A stretch of DNA of 64,000 nt from Ignavibacteria bacterium. Its GTDB lineage: Bacteria > Bacteroidota > Ignavibacteria > Tepidaquicellales > Tepidaquicellaceae. Made by a program: the position numbers and the translations under genes. Where the stretch lies: assembly GCA_036262055.1 (NCBI GenBank), contig DATAJP010000001.1:124001-188000 (forward strand), in the 5' to 3' direction. Shown piece by piece: positions 44,901 to 51,701 of this stretch (its first letter is position 1; each line of letters starts with the position of its first letter). Under the pieces are notes generated by a model, which made no database searches, was not told where the DNA came from, and was given only the letters and a program-made list of their open reading frames with translations.

Positions 44901-45565
44901 ATGAGCAAAATACATTACAGGGTTTACAGTTGTTCCAGCAGGATGTGAACTTGTTTGAGAATAATGCAGACTACTCTGCGAGATTCAGATTTATTCAGAC
45001 TCGCGGGTTCAGCCAGTACAGCAGCGGGAATGAGAGGTTGTTGAACATTCAGCGTTCACTTAGATTGAAAGTCGGTTTATCAACCGATATCGGAATGCAG
45101 GTTGATTACCTGAACAAAACCGATAGAAACATTGCGCCGGTTGGTTCGATAAGAAACAGAAATATTTCATCTGATGGAATTACTTTTGATTTTGCTTACA
45201 GACCTCTGCCTCAAATCGAAAGCGGGTTCTTAATTAATTTTACCAAAGCAACTGATTTTTATCCTGCAACTCCGACTGATGCAGATATCAATCAGCAGAT
45301 TTTCAGGTTCATATATTCATTTGCGACAATCGGCAGAGTGCGCGTTGAGATTGAACGCGATGATATTATTATGAATGAAAACCTTTTGACGTTTCCTTAT
45401 GAGCTGACAAACGGCAGAGTGAACGGCAAGAGTTATTTCTGGAGAGGAATTTTTGATTACAGCTTAAGTAAAAATATTCAGGCATCGGTGAATTACGACG
45501 GACGCCTTGAAGGTTCAAAGAGAGTTATTCACACAGGAAGAGCGCAGGTGACGGCGTTTTTTTGA
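41924..45565 (+). CDS. Giant outer-membrane beta-rich protein
   Basis: The protein has up to 1,213 residues. The frame opens at GTG 41924, inside a repeat; TTG 41951 is a likely alternative start and would keep the signal peptide (FCFLLLTCIYVSI...SSQAQ). The mature N-terminus is Ig-like. From about residue 180 it becomes a long series of beta strands with FRLQLNGKISNDIEITAALT, PIQPEGNTQKLQELDKVFIE and LSGTERVYIDGILMTRGENE. An outer-membrane barrel of many strands follows, and the protein ends in GRAQVTAFF with a terminal Phe. Near residue 900 a Ca-type loop (GDINNNGILDEFDFQ) resembles EF-hand/dockerin. Repeat sequence at 43307-43343 is translated in frame. Similar giant proteins are common in Ignavibacteria; function unknown. 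Confidence 0.82.
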   Translation: MTNFLKRLYLIYKLRKIFCFLLLTCIYVSIFHLSSQAQDNPLNNPNAKIDIFQVSATDTVVKTGAKFIIQYSEILTLDFGDAPVHKNIKLSPASDYKINYKNGEITLSDDIFSKYELDTNRIYDLSVEYDLFPYTFRDEYSNFEIITERDTITGDTIEIATQRKDFIENIFEGTQLEKSGSIFRGFNFGSNRDLSLNSGFRLQLNGKISNDIEITAALTDESTPIQPEGNTQKLQELDKVFIELRSNNVTTTIGDIELDFVNSEFVKFQRKIQGAKGYGEFGFGDLVLSGAVQRGKFNSNSFNGIDGVQGPYKLTGTENEVNILVLSGTERVYIDGILMTRGENEDYVIDYGIGAVTFKNRRIITSNTRIVVDFEYSDRRYSRTLLAGKNGLKFFGNKLNFSVAYVRDFDDQDKTIDFSLSEQDKQILANAGADRFKAVKSGVTFVGLDTLNNIGNGAYARVLPPTPSKGGDTIYVFTPGTDSAQYNVTFTFVGAGRGSYTQISSLEYRYVGRDSGNYAPIILLPMPTAFQVVNAGLDFSPDKNGDFNIRVESAYSYFDANKFSGIADSKYGGLALLGIVNYKKDKLNFLGMELNNFNFTYKERLVNKNFASLDRISSVEFERNFDVNDSTHQTENFREGNLFFAPGKYLGFNYNFGQLLRGEIFNSVRNIGEAFLLGDSLNLPTMKYRVDYLNSRNDLATSRGNWIKHYGEAGYKKYFNASEEDIYFNTQPYLDMKFIFNAESKRNNFTANALDTLQISSFAFSEYIPTIAVRNIYNFDVFAQYNYRRDETVNQGFLDFFSNTYIQKYGLIYRGISFVTAGFDIGFRDKEFSQFATQLGNVDNKSVLVNSQIRIDPLTTGLVTDLFYNVSSDRTAKIERQFVKVPVGEGNYIYLGDINNNGILDEFDFQLVNFGGDYVRLNIPTNEFFPTVNLRTSAKITFKPDRFLNLQNNNFLSTIIKNITAESFYRIDENSTDPNTNNIYFLHFDSFLNEQNTLQGLQLFQQDVNLFENNADYSARFRFIQTRGFSQYSSGNERLLNIQRSLRLKVGLSTDIGMQVDYLNKTDRNIAPVGSIRNRNISSDGITFDFAYRPLPQIESGFLINFTKATDFYPATPTDADINQQIFRFIYSFATIGRVRVEIERDDIIMNENLLTFPYELTNGRVNGKSYFWRGIFDYSLSKNIQASVNYDGRLEGSKRVIHTGRAQVTAFF
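43307..43343 (+). repeat. CT-rich dispersed repeat inside a coding sequence
   Basis: The sequence tcctccccccaaccccctcc followed by aaagggggagata is the same kind as the intergenic family C elements. It is read in frame as LPPTPSKGGDT within the giant outer-membrane protein. A short hairpin (cccctcc/gggggag) is present. Confidence 0.75.
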
Positions 45566-45763
45566 ATTAATTTTCCTTTTATATCCTACATTCCCATATA
45601 TTTTGAAAATACATTAAATTATTTAAAAAATAGAAATGTCAATAGTGAAATTTGCATTTTACCCTTTGCATTTAAAAAACAGTTGTGTTAATTTTGATAT
45701 AACAAAAGTTCTTTAAAAATTTTTTGTTAAATAGACTTCGAGATATGTATTGTTTCGATTGGA

Positions 45764-45904
45764 TATTAAGAAGTCTGGCGAGATGGTCGAGTGGTTGAAG
45801 ACAACAGACTTAAAATCTGTAAGTGCCTACTAGCATTCGTGGGTTCGAATCCCACTCTCGCCTCCAACCATTAGTTATCATCAGCTCAGCCAGACTTCTT
45901 AATA
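45764..45904. repeat. 16-bp perfect inverted repeat enclosing tRNA-Leu
   Basis: The left arm tattaagaagtctggc (45764-45779) and the right arm gccagacttcttaata (45889-45904) are exact reverse complements. They enclose 109 bases that hold the tRNA. The left arm overlaps the first three bases of the tRNA (ggc). In a precursor transcript the arms can pair to form a long leader-trailer stem. Confidence 0.85.
45777..45866 (+). tRNA. tRNA-Leu (anticodon UAA)
   Basis: The acceptor stem is ggcgaga/tctcgcc. The D arm is gtc...gac, and the anticodon stem acaga/tctgt holds the loop cttaaaa, giving anticodon TAA. A type II variable arm (gtgc/gcat stem) and T arm gtggg-ttcgaat-cccac follow. The CCA is encoded at 45864-45866. 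The D arm and acceptor resemble tRNA-Ser, and the discriminator base is T rather than the A usual for tRNA-Leu. The leucine identity rests on the anticodon. Confidence 0.88.
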
Positions 45905-45953
45905 GTTACTTTTACATAACTATCAGTTAATAATATATAATAAATTTTTATAT

Positions 45954-45990
45954 AAAAAAAATATATTTTTAATATATATCAAAAATATAT
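45954..45990 (-). terminator. Probable terminator of the sigma/anti-sigma unit
   Basis: A perfect 10-bp AT stem (atatattttt at 45961-45970, aaaaatatat at 45981-45990) is followed on the minus strand by seven T residues. It lies 33 bases after the anti-sigma gene stop. Because it is all A/T it is a weak hairpin. It may also work on the plus strand for the tRNA transcript. Confidence 0.5.
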
Positions 45991-46023
45991 CTTTTTTATA
46001 TCTTTTTGGTATTAAAAGGTTAT

Positions 46024-46854
46024 CTACTTGCTTCCCATTGCGCCCATGACGTACATCTGATCGAGGGTTGGATTGACGGAGCCGCCTTTTGGTTCGAGAG
46101 TGATTGCAAACGCTTCTGCTTCGCGAATGACTTTCATTTTATGGAGACCGGCTGCCTCGGACGGCATTTCAATCATACCTGCATCGACAGGTTTTCCGCC
46201 TGCAATTGCCCAGAGCTGATATTGCTTATCAGGAGGAGGAAGTGGCATATTCATAACGTCGAGATAAACTTCTTTGTTTTGTTTGTTCCATACAACCATT
46301 GCGCGCGAGTCAGGTGACATTTGTGTTCCTTTCAAATCAACAATCATAGATGACGTATCTGTGAACATTGCCATATCGGTGTTTTTCTTATTCAAGGTTT
46401 TCTGAAGCATTTCGTTGTCCTGCGCCATAATAAGTTTCTCAGCATTTAATCGTGTGACTTCATCTTTTGATTCATTGTAATTGCTCCACAAAATAAAATT
46501 AATCACAGCACTGATAATAAACATAGCCAGACATGCAGCGAAAGCACCTTTATAATATGTATATGAATATTGCCGGACATTTTTTCCGCCGGTTTTAATG
46601 TTGAAATCAGTTGAGGGAGGAACAGTCTGTTCTTTATATATTTTTGCTTTTAGATTCTCAATCGTATTTACAGGAGGAGGTGTTGCCTGAGAAGCATTAT
46701 AAGTATTAACGGCATTAATAATGTTTTCAATCTCCCGGTTTATTTCAGGATATTGTTGTGCCATTAAATCTACTTCACGGTTTTCTTCAGGGGACAGCAT
46801 TCCCGCGACGTATAATTCAAGTATTCCGGATTCTATGTATTCTTTAATGTTCAA
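46024..46854 (-). CDS. Anti-sigma factor, RskA-like
   Basis: The 276-residue protein has an N-terminal cytoplasmic domain of about 105 residues (starts IKEYIESGILELYVAGMLSP), the expected sigma-binding segment. One transmembrane helix (AACLAMFIISAVINFILW) follows, and then a periplasmic RskA-type domain (from about 160). That domain shows AMVVWNKQNKEVYLDVMNMP, KQYQLWAIAGGKPVDAGMIE and FAITLEPKGGSVNPT. It holds the ECF sigma factor encoded just upstream at the membrane until a signal triggers its proteolysis. The signal is unknown. A family A repeat separates the two genes. Confidence 0.9.
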   Translation of the reverse strand: MNIKEYIESGILELYVAGMLSPEENREVDLMAQQYPEINREIENIINAVNTYNASQATPPPVNTIENLKAKIYKEQTVPPSTDFNIKTGGKNVRQYSYTYYKGAFAACLAMFIISAVINFILWSNYNESKDEVTRLNAEKLIMAQDNEMLQKTLNKKNTDMAMFTDTSSMIVDLKGTQMSPDSRAMVVWNKQNKEVYLDVMNMPLPPPDKQYQLWAIAGGKPVDAGMIEMPSEAAGLHKMKVIREAEAFAITLEPKGGSVNPTLDQMYVMGAMGSK

Positions 46855-46888
46855 ATATATTTTAACTAATAATCTTTTAGTTTGTTAC

Positions 46889-46917
46889 CGGGATTCCCGC
46901 CTTCGCGGGAATGACTT
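46889..46917 (+). repeat. Family A palindrome between sigma and anti-sigma genes
   Basis: The copy (cgggattcccgccttcgcgg, then gaatgactt) fills most of the 66-bp gap. In the minus-strand transcript it would fold between the two genes and could adjust the ratio of sigma to anti-sigma. Confidence 0.8.
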
Positions 46918-46920
46918 CAA

Positions 46921-47487
46921 CTAAATTAAATTTTCTTCTTTCATTAATTCTCTAAGCTTAATCATAGCCGAGCGTATTCGTGTTTTGACCGTTCCTAATG
47001 ACATGCCTAATTGTTCGGAGATTTCTTTCTGGGTGAAGCCCTGAAAGTAGGAAAGGTCAATTAAAATTCTTTGTTCTTCCTTAAGCTTTTCCAAATATTT
47101 ATTAACTCCTTCAAGCTCAATTGCCTTATGGTCTTCTTCTCCGGGTTCATTATAAGATACGTCATTTATGTAGTCGAGGGATTTGTAAGTATTCTTTTTA
47201 TAATCCTTGGAACGCAGCGTATCTATTGATAAATTTCGCGCAATTCCAATTAACCAGGTATATAAACGCCCCTTTGAGCTATCATAAGTTGCGATATTAT
47301 TCCACACTTTTAAGAAGACATCCTGAATCAGTTCCTCGGCAATCTCGCGCGAATTAACAATTTTCACGATAACAGCAAAAACAGCTTTGGAATAATTATT
47401 ATATAAAATTTCCAAAGCATTCACGTCCCTGTTTTTGAGGGAAAGGATTAGATAGTCTTCCGTAATATTTGAGGAGTTTGGATTCAA
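46921..47487 (-). CDS. ECF-type RNA polymerase sigma factor (SigK-like)
   Basis: The 188-residue sigma factor starts at TTG 47487. Region 2 has DVNALEILYNNYSKAVFAV and EELIQDVFLKVWNNIATYD. A linker leads to region 4 with LIDLSYFQGFTQKEISEQLG and MSLGTVKTRIRSAMIKLRE. Pairing with an RskA-type anti-sigma factor places it in the SigK group, which controls envelope or redox stress genes in other bacteria. It probably directs its own operon, but I see no convincing autoregulatory promoter. Confidence 0.93.
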   Translation of the reverse strand: MNPNSSNITEDYLILSLKNRDVNALEILYNNYSKAVFAVIVKIVNSREIAEELIQDVFLKVWNNIATYDSSKGRLYTWLIGIARNLSIDTLRSKDYKKNTYKSLDYINDVSYNEPGEEDHKAIELEGVNKYLEKLKEEQRILIDLSYFQGFTQKEISEQLGMSLGTVKTRIRSAMIKLRELMKEENLI

Positions 47488-47558
47488 GCAAATAATTATA
47501 CAATAATAAAATGTATAATAAAATTATAAATTAGATACATATGAAACATCGTAAAAAA

Positions 47559-49214
47559 CTAAATTGCGATTTTTAAAATTTTGCGCGCTCTGGTGAGAGC
47601 ATCGTCAATATCACCACAAATGTTCTCCCTGCCTATTTTATCAATTAAGCCGGATTTCTCCGCAGCAAATAATGGTTGAGTATGAAGCGCCGACAATATA
47701 AGCACGATATTATGCTTTTTACAGTCATCATAAAAATCTTCAATTGTATTGAGACCGGTTGAATCAATTGCCGGAACGTTTCTTAATCTCATTATCATAA
47801 CTTTTACATTTTCATTTACTATTCTCGAAGCTTCCTTGAACTTGCTTGCTGCGCCGAAGAAGAATGGACCGTTAACTTCATATATTATTACACCGTCAGG
47901 AATATTCAGATTAGAATTTTCCATAGTTTCAACCGCATCACCTTCATCAAATTCTCTTTTTATTATTCCAATATTCGTTACCTGTGCCATGCGATTCATG
48001 AAAAGCAGTGCTGAAAGAATCATTCCGACTTCAATTGCAATTGTTAAATCGAACAAGACTGTTAATGTAAAAGTAGTTATCAGAACTGCAACGTCGCTTT
48101 TCGGCATTTTGAGTTGAGCAATGAACTCGCGCCATTCTGACATATTGTAAGCAACAATGACAAGTATGGATGCAAGAACACACAGAGGTATCATTCCCGC
48201 ATATTGTCCGAAGAAAATCATTATAAGAAGCAAAGTAATGGAATGAACAATTCCTGCTACCGGTGTCCTTCCGCCGTTTTTGATGTTGGTCACCGTTCTT
48301 GCAATCGCTCCTGTTGCGGGGATGCCACCGAATAAGGGAGTAACAAGATTCGCTGCACCGTTTGCAACCAGCTCCATATTAGAGCGGTGCCTTCCGCCAA
48401 TCATTCCATCGGCAACGACTGCAGATAATAAAGTTTCTATTGCCGCAAGAAGAGCAATTGTAAAAGAAGGACCAATTAAATTATAAATTTTATCATACGT
48501 AATTCCCGGCACTGAAGGAGAAGGGAATGTATTGGCAATAACTCCGAATTTCGAGCTGATAGTTTCAACATTAAGATTGAAAAAATAAGCAACGGCAGTC
48601 CCTAATACTAATGCAATTATAGTAGCAGGGATTTTTTTTGTAAATCTTGGCAAAACCGTTATCATTAAAATACTTCCTGTTGAAAGCAAAACCGTCGGTA
48701 AATTAAATGAAAGAATATTCTCAAAATAAACAGGGATCTTTTCTAATAATTCTGATGGAAGCTCGGCTATCTGCAAACCGAGTAAATCTTTTATCTGTGT
48801 AAAAAAAATTATGACTGCAATGCCTGATGTGAAACCGGTGATTATCGGAAGCGGAATGAATTTTATCAGTGTGCCAAGCTTAAGGAAACCCATAAGAATC
48901 AAAATTATTCCCGATAAAATTGTAGCAATCATAAGACCATCCAAGCCGTATTTCTGAACGATTCCAAAAACAATAACGATGAATGCTCCTGTGGGTCCGC
49001 CGATTTGTACTTTGCTTCCTCCTAATGATGAGATAATAAATCCTGCTATTATTGCGGTAATTATTCCTTTTTCCGGTGAGACCCCGGAGGCAATTCCAAA
49101 AGCAATCGCAAGCGGCAGAGCAACAATGCCGACAATTAATCCCGCAAAAACATCTTTATAAAATTGTTGTTTGGTGTAAGATTTAAGAGTAGTGTAAAGT
49201 TTCGGGACGAGCAA
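47559..49214 (-). CDS. SulP-family anion transporter with STAS domain
   Basis: The 551-residue protein has about 11-13 membrane segments. It carries the SulP motifs AGLIVGIVALPLAIAFGIAS, GPTGAFIVIVFGIV and GGIPATGAIARTVTNIKNGG. The STAS domain covers about 440-550, with VIIYEVNGPFFFGAASKF and VPAIDSTGLNTIEDF. Family members carry sulfate, bicarbonate or dicarboxylates. There is no carbonic anhydrase or sulfate-assimilation gene next to it, so the ion is open. It is a single gene. Confidence 0.94.
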   Translation of the reverse strand: MLVPKLYTTLKSYTKQQFYKDVFAGLIVGIVALPLAIAFGIASGVSPEKGIITAIIAGFIISSLGGSKVQIGGPTGAFIVIVFGIVQKYGLDGLMIATILSGIILILMGFLKLGTLIKFIPLPIITGFTSGIAVIIFFTQIKDLLGLQIAELPSELLEKIPVYFENILSFNLPTVLLSTGSILMITVLPRFTKKIPATIIALVLGTAVAYFFNLNVETISSKFGVIANTFPSPSVPGITYDKIYNLIGPSFTIALLAAIETLLSAVVADGMIGGRHRSNMELVANGAANLVTPLFGGIPATGAIARTVTNIKNGGRTPVAGIVHSITLLLIMIFFGQYAGMIPLCVLASILVIVAYNMSEWREFIAQLKMPKSDVAVLITTFTLTVLFDLTIAIEVGMILSALLFMNRMAQVTNIGIIKREFDEGDAVETMENSNLNIPDGVIIYEVNGPFFFGAASKFKEASRIVNENVKVMIMRLRNVPAIDSTGLNTIEDFYDDCKKHNIVLILSALHTQPLFAAEKSGLIDKIGRENICGDIDDALTRARKILKIAI

Positions 49215-49317
49215 ATGAGTAAAATTTAACGATGAGAATGAGTTGTATATAAATATACAATAATTGGAATGATAATTAAATTATAAAAATATACTCTTAA
49301 AGCACGACACAACTATA

Positions 49318-50112
49318 TCAGGGATTAATCAATTTTGCTTTCTCTACTCCATAAACCTGCAGAGTTTTTTTATTCTGAACAAAGGCAATGACATAAGCGT
49401 TGTTCTCGTTTATGACGGGGTCGAGAGAGAAACCAAATTCATAAAAAGAATTTTTGTTGACCTCAAGAGTTATGTGCTGTCCGTCAGGTGAGGGTTTTAT
49501 AAAACGAAGCACGTCATAAAAAACATTTTCACCGTTTGGGGCTGAATAAGAAATGGGAGATTCCGTAAGCATAACAAATAATATTAAACTATCAGATGCA
49601 TTAAGTTCAAAATTCGAAACTTTCAAATTAACTGTTCCTGTTCTTGCAGTGGAATCATATGTTTTTGAAATTGCCAATGAGAGAGGATTTTCCGAAATAA
49701 GAGATTGATTTATTTGAGTTGTCCATCCGGCATTGTTAAAGACGCCCATGAAAGTGCCGCCGAGATATGCTTTAGGGTTTGCCGTCCCCGCATTATAAAC
49801 ACTTTGTCTTGCAAAATTATCAGTCGGATTAAAATCATAAAACGGGTCGTTCGGATATAATGTTGTATGGTACCGTATTATTATTACAGATGAATCATCA
49901 GTCGTAATGCCGCTTCCGGTTTCAACTGCAGTACAGTATTCATTTGCGGGAGGACAAACCGTGCATCGCGTGTTTGTGAACATCTCAATAAGCTTGTTGT
50001 TGTTTCTCGGAAGCAAATCATTAGTTGTAACAGGGTTATTATTGTTGCAGCTAATAAAAGCAAAAGAAGAAAGTATAAGGAAAAGTATTAAAATTGATTT
50101 TGCCAGGTTCAT
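49318..50112 (-). CDS. Omp28-related lipoprotein with CxxC motif
   Basis: The protein has 264 residues from ATG 50112 (MNLAKSILILFLILSSFAFI); the frame runs 14 codons further up, but those would spoil the signal peptide. The lipobox is FISC. The mature part has NNNKLIEMFTNTRCTVCPPA, a thioredoxin-like CxxC as in Omp28-type proteins of Bacteroidota. NPKAYLGGTFMGVFN and a beta-rich C-terminal domain follow. It is probably anchored to the outer membrane or periplasmic face. A redox role is possible, but the family's function is not known. Confidence 0.8.
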   Translation of the reverse strand: MNLAKSILILFLILSSFAFISCNNNNPVTTNDLLPRNNNKLIEMFTNTRCTVCPPANEYCTAVETGSGITTDDSSVIIIRYHTTLYPNDPFYDFNPTDNFARQSVYNAGTANPKAYLGGTFMGVFNNAGWTTQINQSLISENPLSLAISKTYDSTARTGTVNLKVSNFELNASDSLILFVMLTESPISYSAPNGENVFYDVLRFIKPSPDGQHITLEVNKNSFYEFGFSLDPVINENNAYVIAFVQNKKTLQVYGVEKAKLINP

Positions 50113-50169
50113 TGCAGGTGGTTTAACAATATTAAATACTGTTTTTTGTTTCAAAGTTCCTATGCCGGT

Positions 50170-51321
50170 TTATAAGGGGTTTTCATTGTTTTCACAGCCT
50201 GCAAATCTTGCAAGAGCGCTTAATTTTTTATTAAATTTTTTTTTGAACCTTTCTGTAAACTTAAATGTATCTTCCCAAAAATAATTTATTATTCTGAAAG
50301 AATTTTTTTGCCTGTCAGCTTTTGCATCGAGACGCCCGATGAATTTATCTTTATAGAAAATCGGGAGAACATAATATCCATACTTTCTTTTAGGGGCAGG
50401 GACATAGCATTCAATTGTGTAGTCAAAGTTAAATAAAGTATTCAAACGTTTTCGTTGAATTATAAGGTTATCGAATGGGGATAAAATATGAAGAACATCT
50501 TTAGATAATATTTTATCTATGCTTTTAAGGGTTTTTTCAGTAGTATAATAATTTTCTTTTTCAATTTCTTTTATTCTTAGCGGAATTATTTTTTTTGATT
50601 CTAATAAGTTATTCAAAACTGACTTTGTTGTTTGTTGGTGATGCCTGCGCAGATATGTAATTTCTTTTTCAGAGACAAAACCGTTTGCATTGATTGCTTT
50701 CATTATGAGATGCTCCGAGTATTCAGCTTCAGATGGAAGTATTGTGTTTATTTTTTGTGTAAGCACGCGTTCAGGTATATCATAAACTTTCTGAAAATTT
50801 TTTCTTTCTCGAATTACAAGCTCACCGCTGTGAAATAAAAACTCGAGAGCGTCTTTCGTTGGTTTCCAATCCCACCAGCCCGCGGACTTGCGTGGCGGAT
50901 GCTCAAAATCGCGCGATTGCAATGCTCCTTCGTTTTTTATTCTATCATATACGTAATTCAAAATCTTGCGGTTTTTCTTAGCCCAGTCTTTATATTTTTC
51001 TTTGTAAGCATTTTTTCTGTGGAGTGAAAACCTGAAATCTCTCATCGGCAGATATGCGGCGGCATGCGACCAGTATTCAAAAACTTTTTTGTTTTTTACA
51101 AGCTCATCGAGCATCGATTTTTGATAACCGGGAAATCTTGTCCACAGAACATGATGATGCGCGCGCTCGACAATTGAAATCGTATCAATCTGAACATAAC
51201 CAATTTGCTCGATTATTTTTAATAAATCATTTTTTGTTCTTGGAAGGTGAGTATGATAAAGCTTTTGATTGAGCAAAGCAAGATAACGGGCTTCTTTAAG
51301 AGAGATAATTTGCATACTCAT
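50170..51321 (-). CDS. YcaQ-like winged-helix DNA glycosylase
   Basis: The 383-residue protein has the three tandem winged-helix pattern of the YcaQ/AlkX (HTH_42) family. The start ISLKEARYLALLNQKLY is followed by the catalytic QxD segment in IGYVQIDTISIVERAHHH near residue 45. Next come VFEYWSHAAAYLPM, GWWDWKPTKDALEFLFHSGE, SPFDNLIIQRKR and YVPAPKRKYGYYVLPI. YcaQ unhooks DNA interstrand crosslinks. No other repair gene is adjacent. The stop is close to, but does not overlap, the lipoprotein downstream. Confidence 0.93.
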   Translation of the reverse strand: MSMQIISLKEARYLALLNQKLYHTHLPRTKNDLLKIIEQIGYVQIDTISIVERAHHHVLWTRFPGYQKSMLDELVKNKKVFEYWSHAAAYLPMRDFRFSLHRKNAYKEKYKDWAKKNRKILNYVYDRIKNEGALQSRDFEHPPRKSAGWWDWKPTKDALEFLFHSGELVIRERKNFQKVYDIPERVLTQKINTILPSEAEYSEHLIMKAINANGFVSEKEITYLRRHHQQTTKSVLNNLLESKKIIPLRIKEIEKENYYTTEKTLKSIDKILSKDVLHILSPFDNLIIQRKRLNTLFNFDYTIECYVPAPKRKYGYYVLPIFYKDKFIGRLDAKADRQKNSFRIINYFWEDTFKFTERFKKKFNKKLSALARFAGCENNENPL

Positions 51322-51387
51322 TCAATATAAATGAATAAAATAATTTATACTATAAATTTTTATGGTATGTAATTATTAATCCATGAA

Positions 51388-51418
51388 TTGAAATTTTTCT
51401 CTAAATAAGCTATTTTTG
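51388..51418 (+). promoter_or_regulatory. Bacteroidetes-type promoter of tRNA-Val
   Basis: TTG at 51388-51390 is followed by 20 bases and then tatttttg at 51411-51418. This fits the Bacteroidetes -33/-7 consensus (TTTG, about 20 bases, TAnnTTTG). The -7 box ends 8 bases before the tRNA, which suits a start at or just before the mature 5' end. Confidence 0.5.
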
Positions 51419-51426
51419 TTATTCAA

Positions 51427-51503
51427 GGGCGATTAGCTCAATTGGCTAGAGCACCTCGCTTACACCGAGGGGGTTATAGGTTCGAGTCCTTTATCGCCCA
51501 CCA
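51427..51503 (+). tRNA. tRNA-Val (anticodon UAC)
   Basis: The acceptor stem is gggcgat/atcgccc. The D arm is present (agctcaattggctagagc), and the anticodon stem cctcg/cgagg holds the loop cttacac, giving anticodon TAC. The T arm is ataggttcgagtccttt with an imperfect pair. CCA is encoded at 51501-51503. Discriminator A and the UAC anticodon fit tRNA-Val. Confidence 0.95.
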
Positions 51504-51542
51504 CATCCTCAATTTATAAAGTAATAAAGCTGAGCATTGCGA

Positions 51543-51570
51543 AGTCCCGACTTGTCGGGATTATAAGTTT
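51543..51570 (+). terminator. Possible terminator after tRNA-Val
   Basis: A 7-bp GC-rich stem, tcccgac/gtcggga, encloses the two-base loop tt at 51545-51560. It is followed by ttataagttt. It lies about 40 bases after the tRNA. The T tract is poor, so it may instead be another short dispersed palindrome. Confidence 0.4.
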
Positions 51571-51701
51571 TAAGGAATATCTTAATCAACTTTTATTGAT
51601 ATATTGATATTAAGTCCATTATACCTACCTAAAATAATTCATTTTTTTCCGTTATTTTACACCTTTATAAAATTTTGTAACAACTTCGAAATTTCTTTTA
51701 A

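Larger units (their letters stand above)
51322..51701. other. Gap between ycaQ-like and livM genes
   Basis: This 380-bp gap holds a promoter and tRNA-Val (51427-51503), a hairpin (51545-51560), and about 140 bases before livM in which I see no clear promoter. It contains no protein gene. Confidence 0.6.

Noticed and set aside
41924-45565. Gliding/T9SS translocon protein SprA
   Set aside because: Although giant and outer-membrane-like, its length is about half that of SprA and I see none of its characteristic segments.
46006-46317. Plus-strand frame opposite the anti-sigma factor
   Set aside because: The minus-strand RskA-like gene explains the region; the plus frame has no family features.
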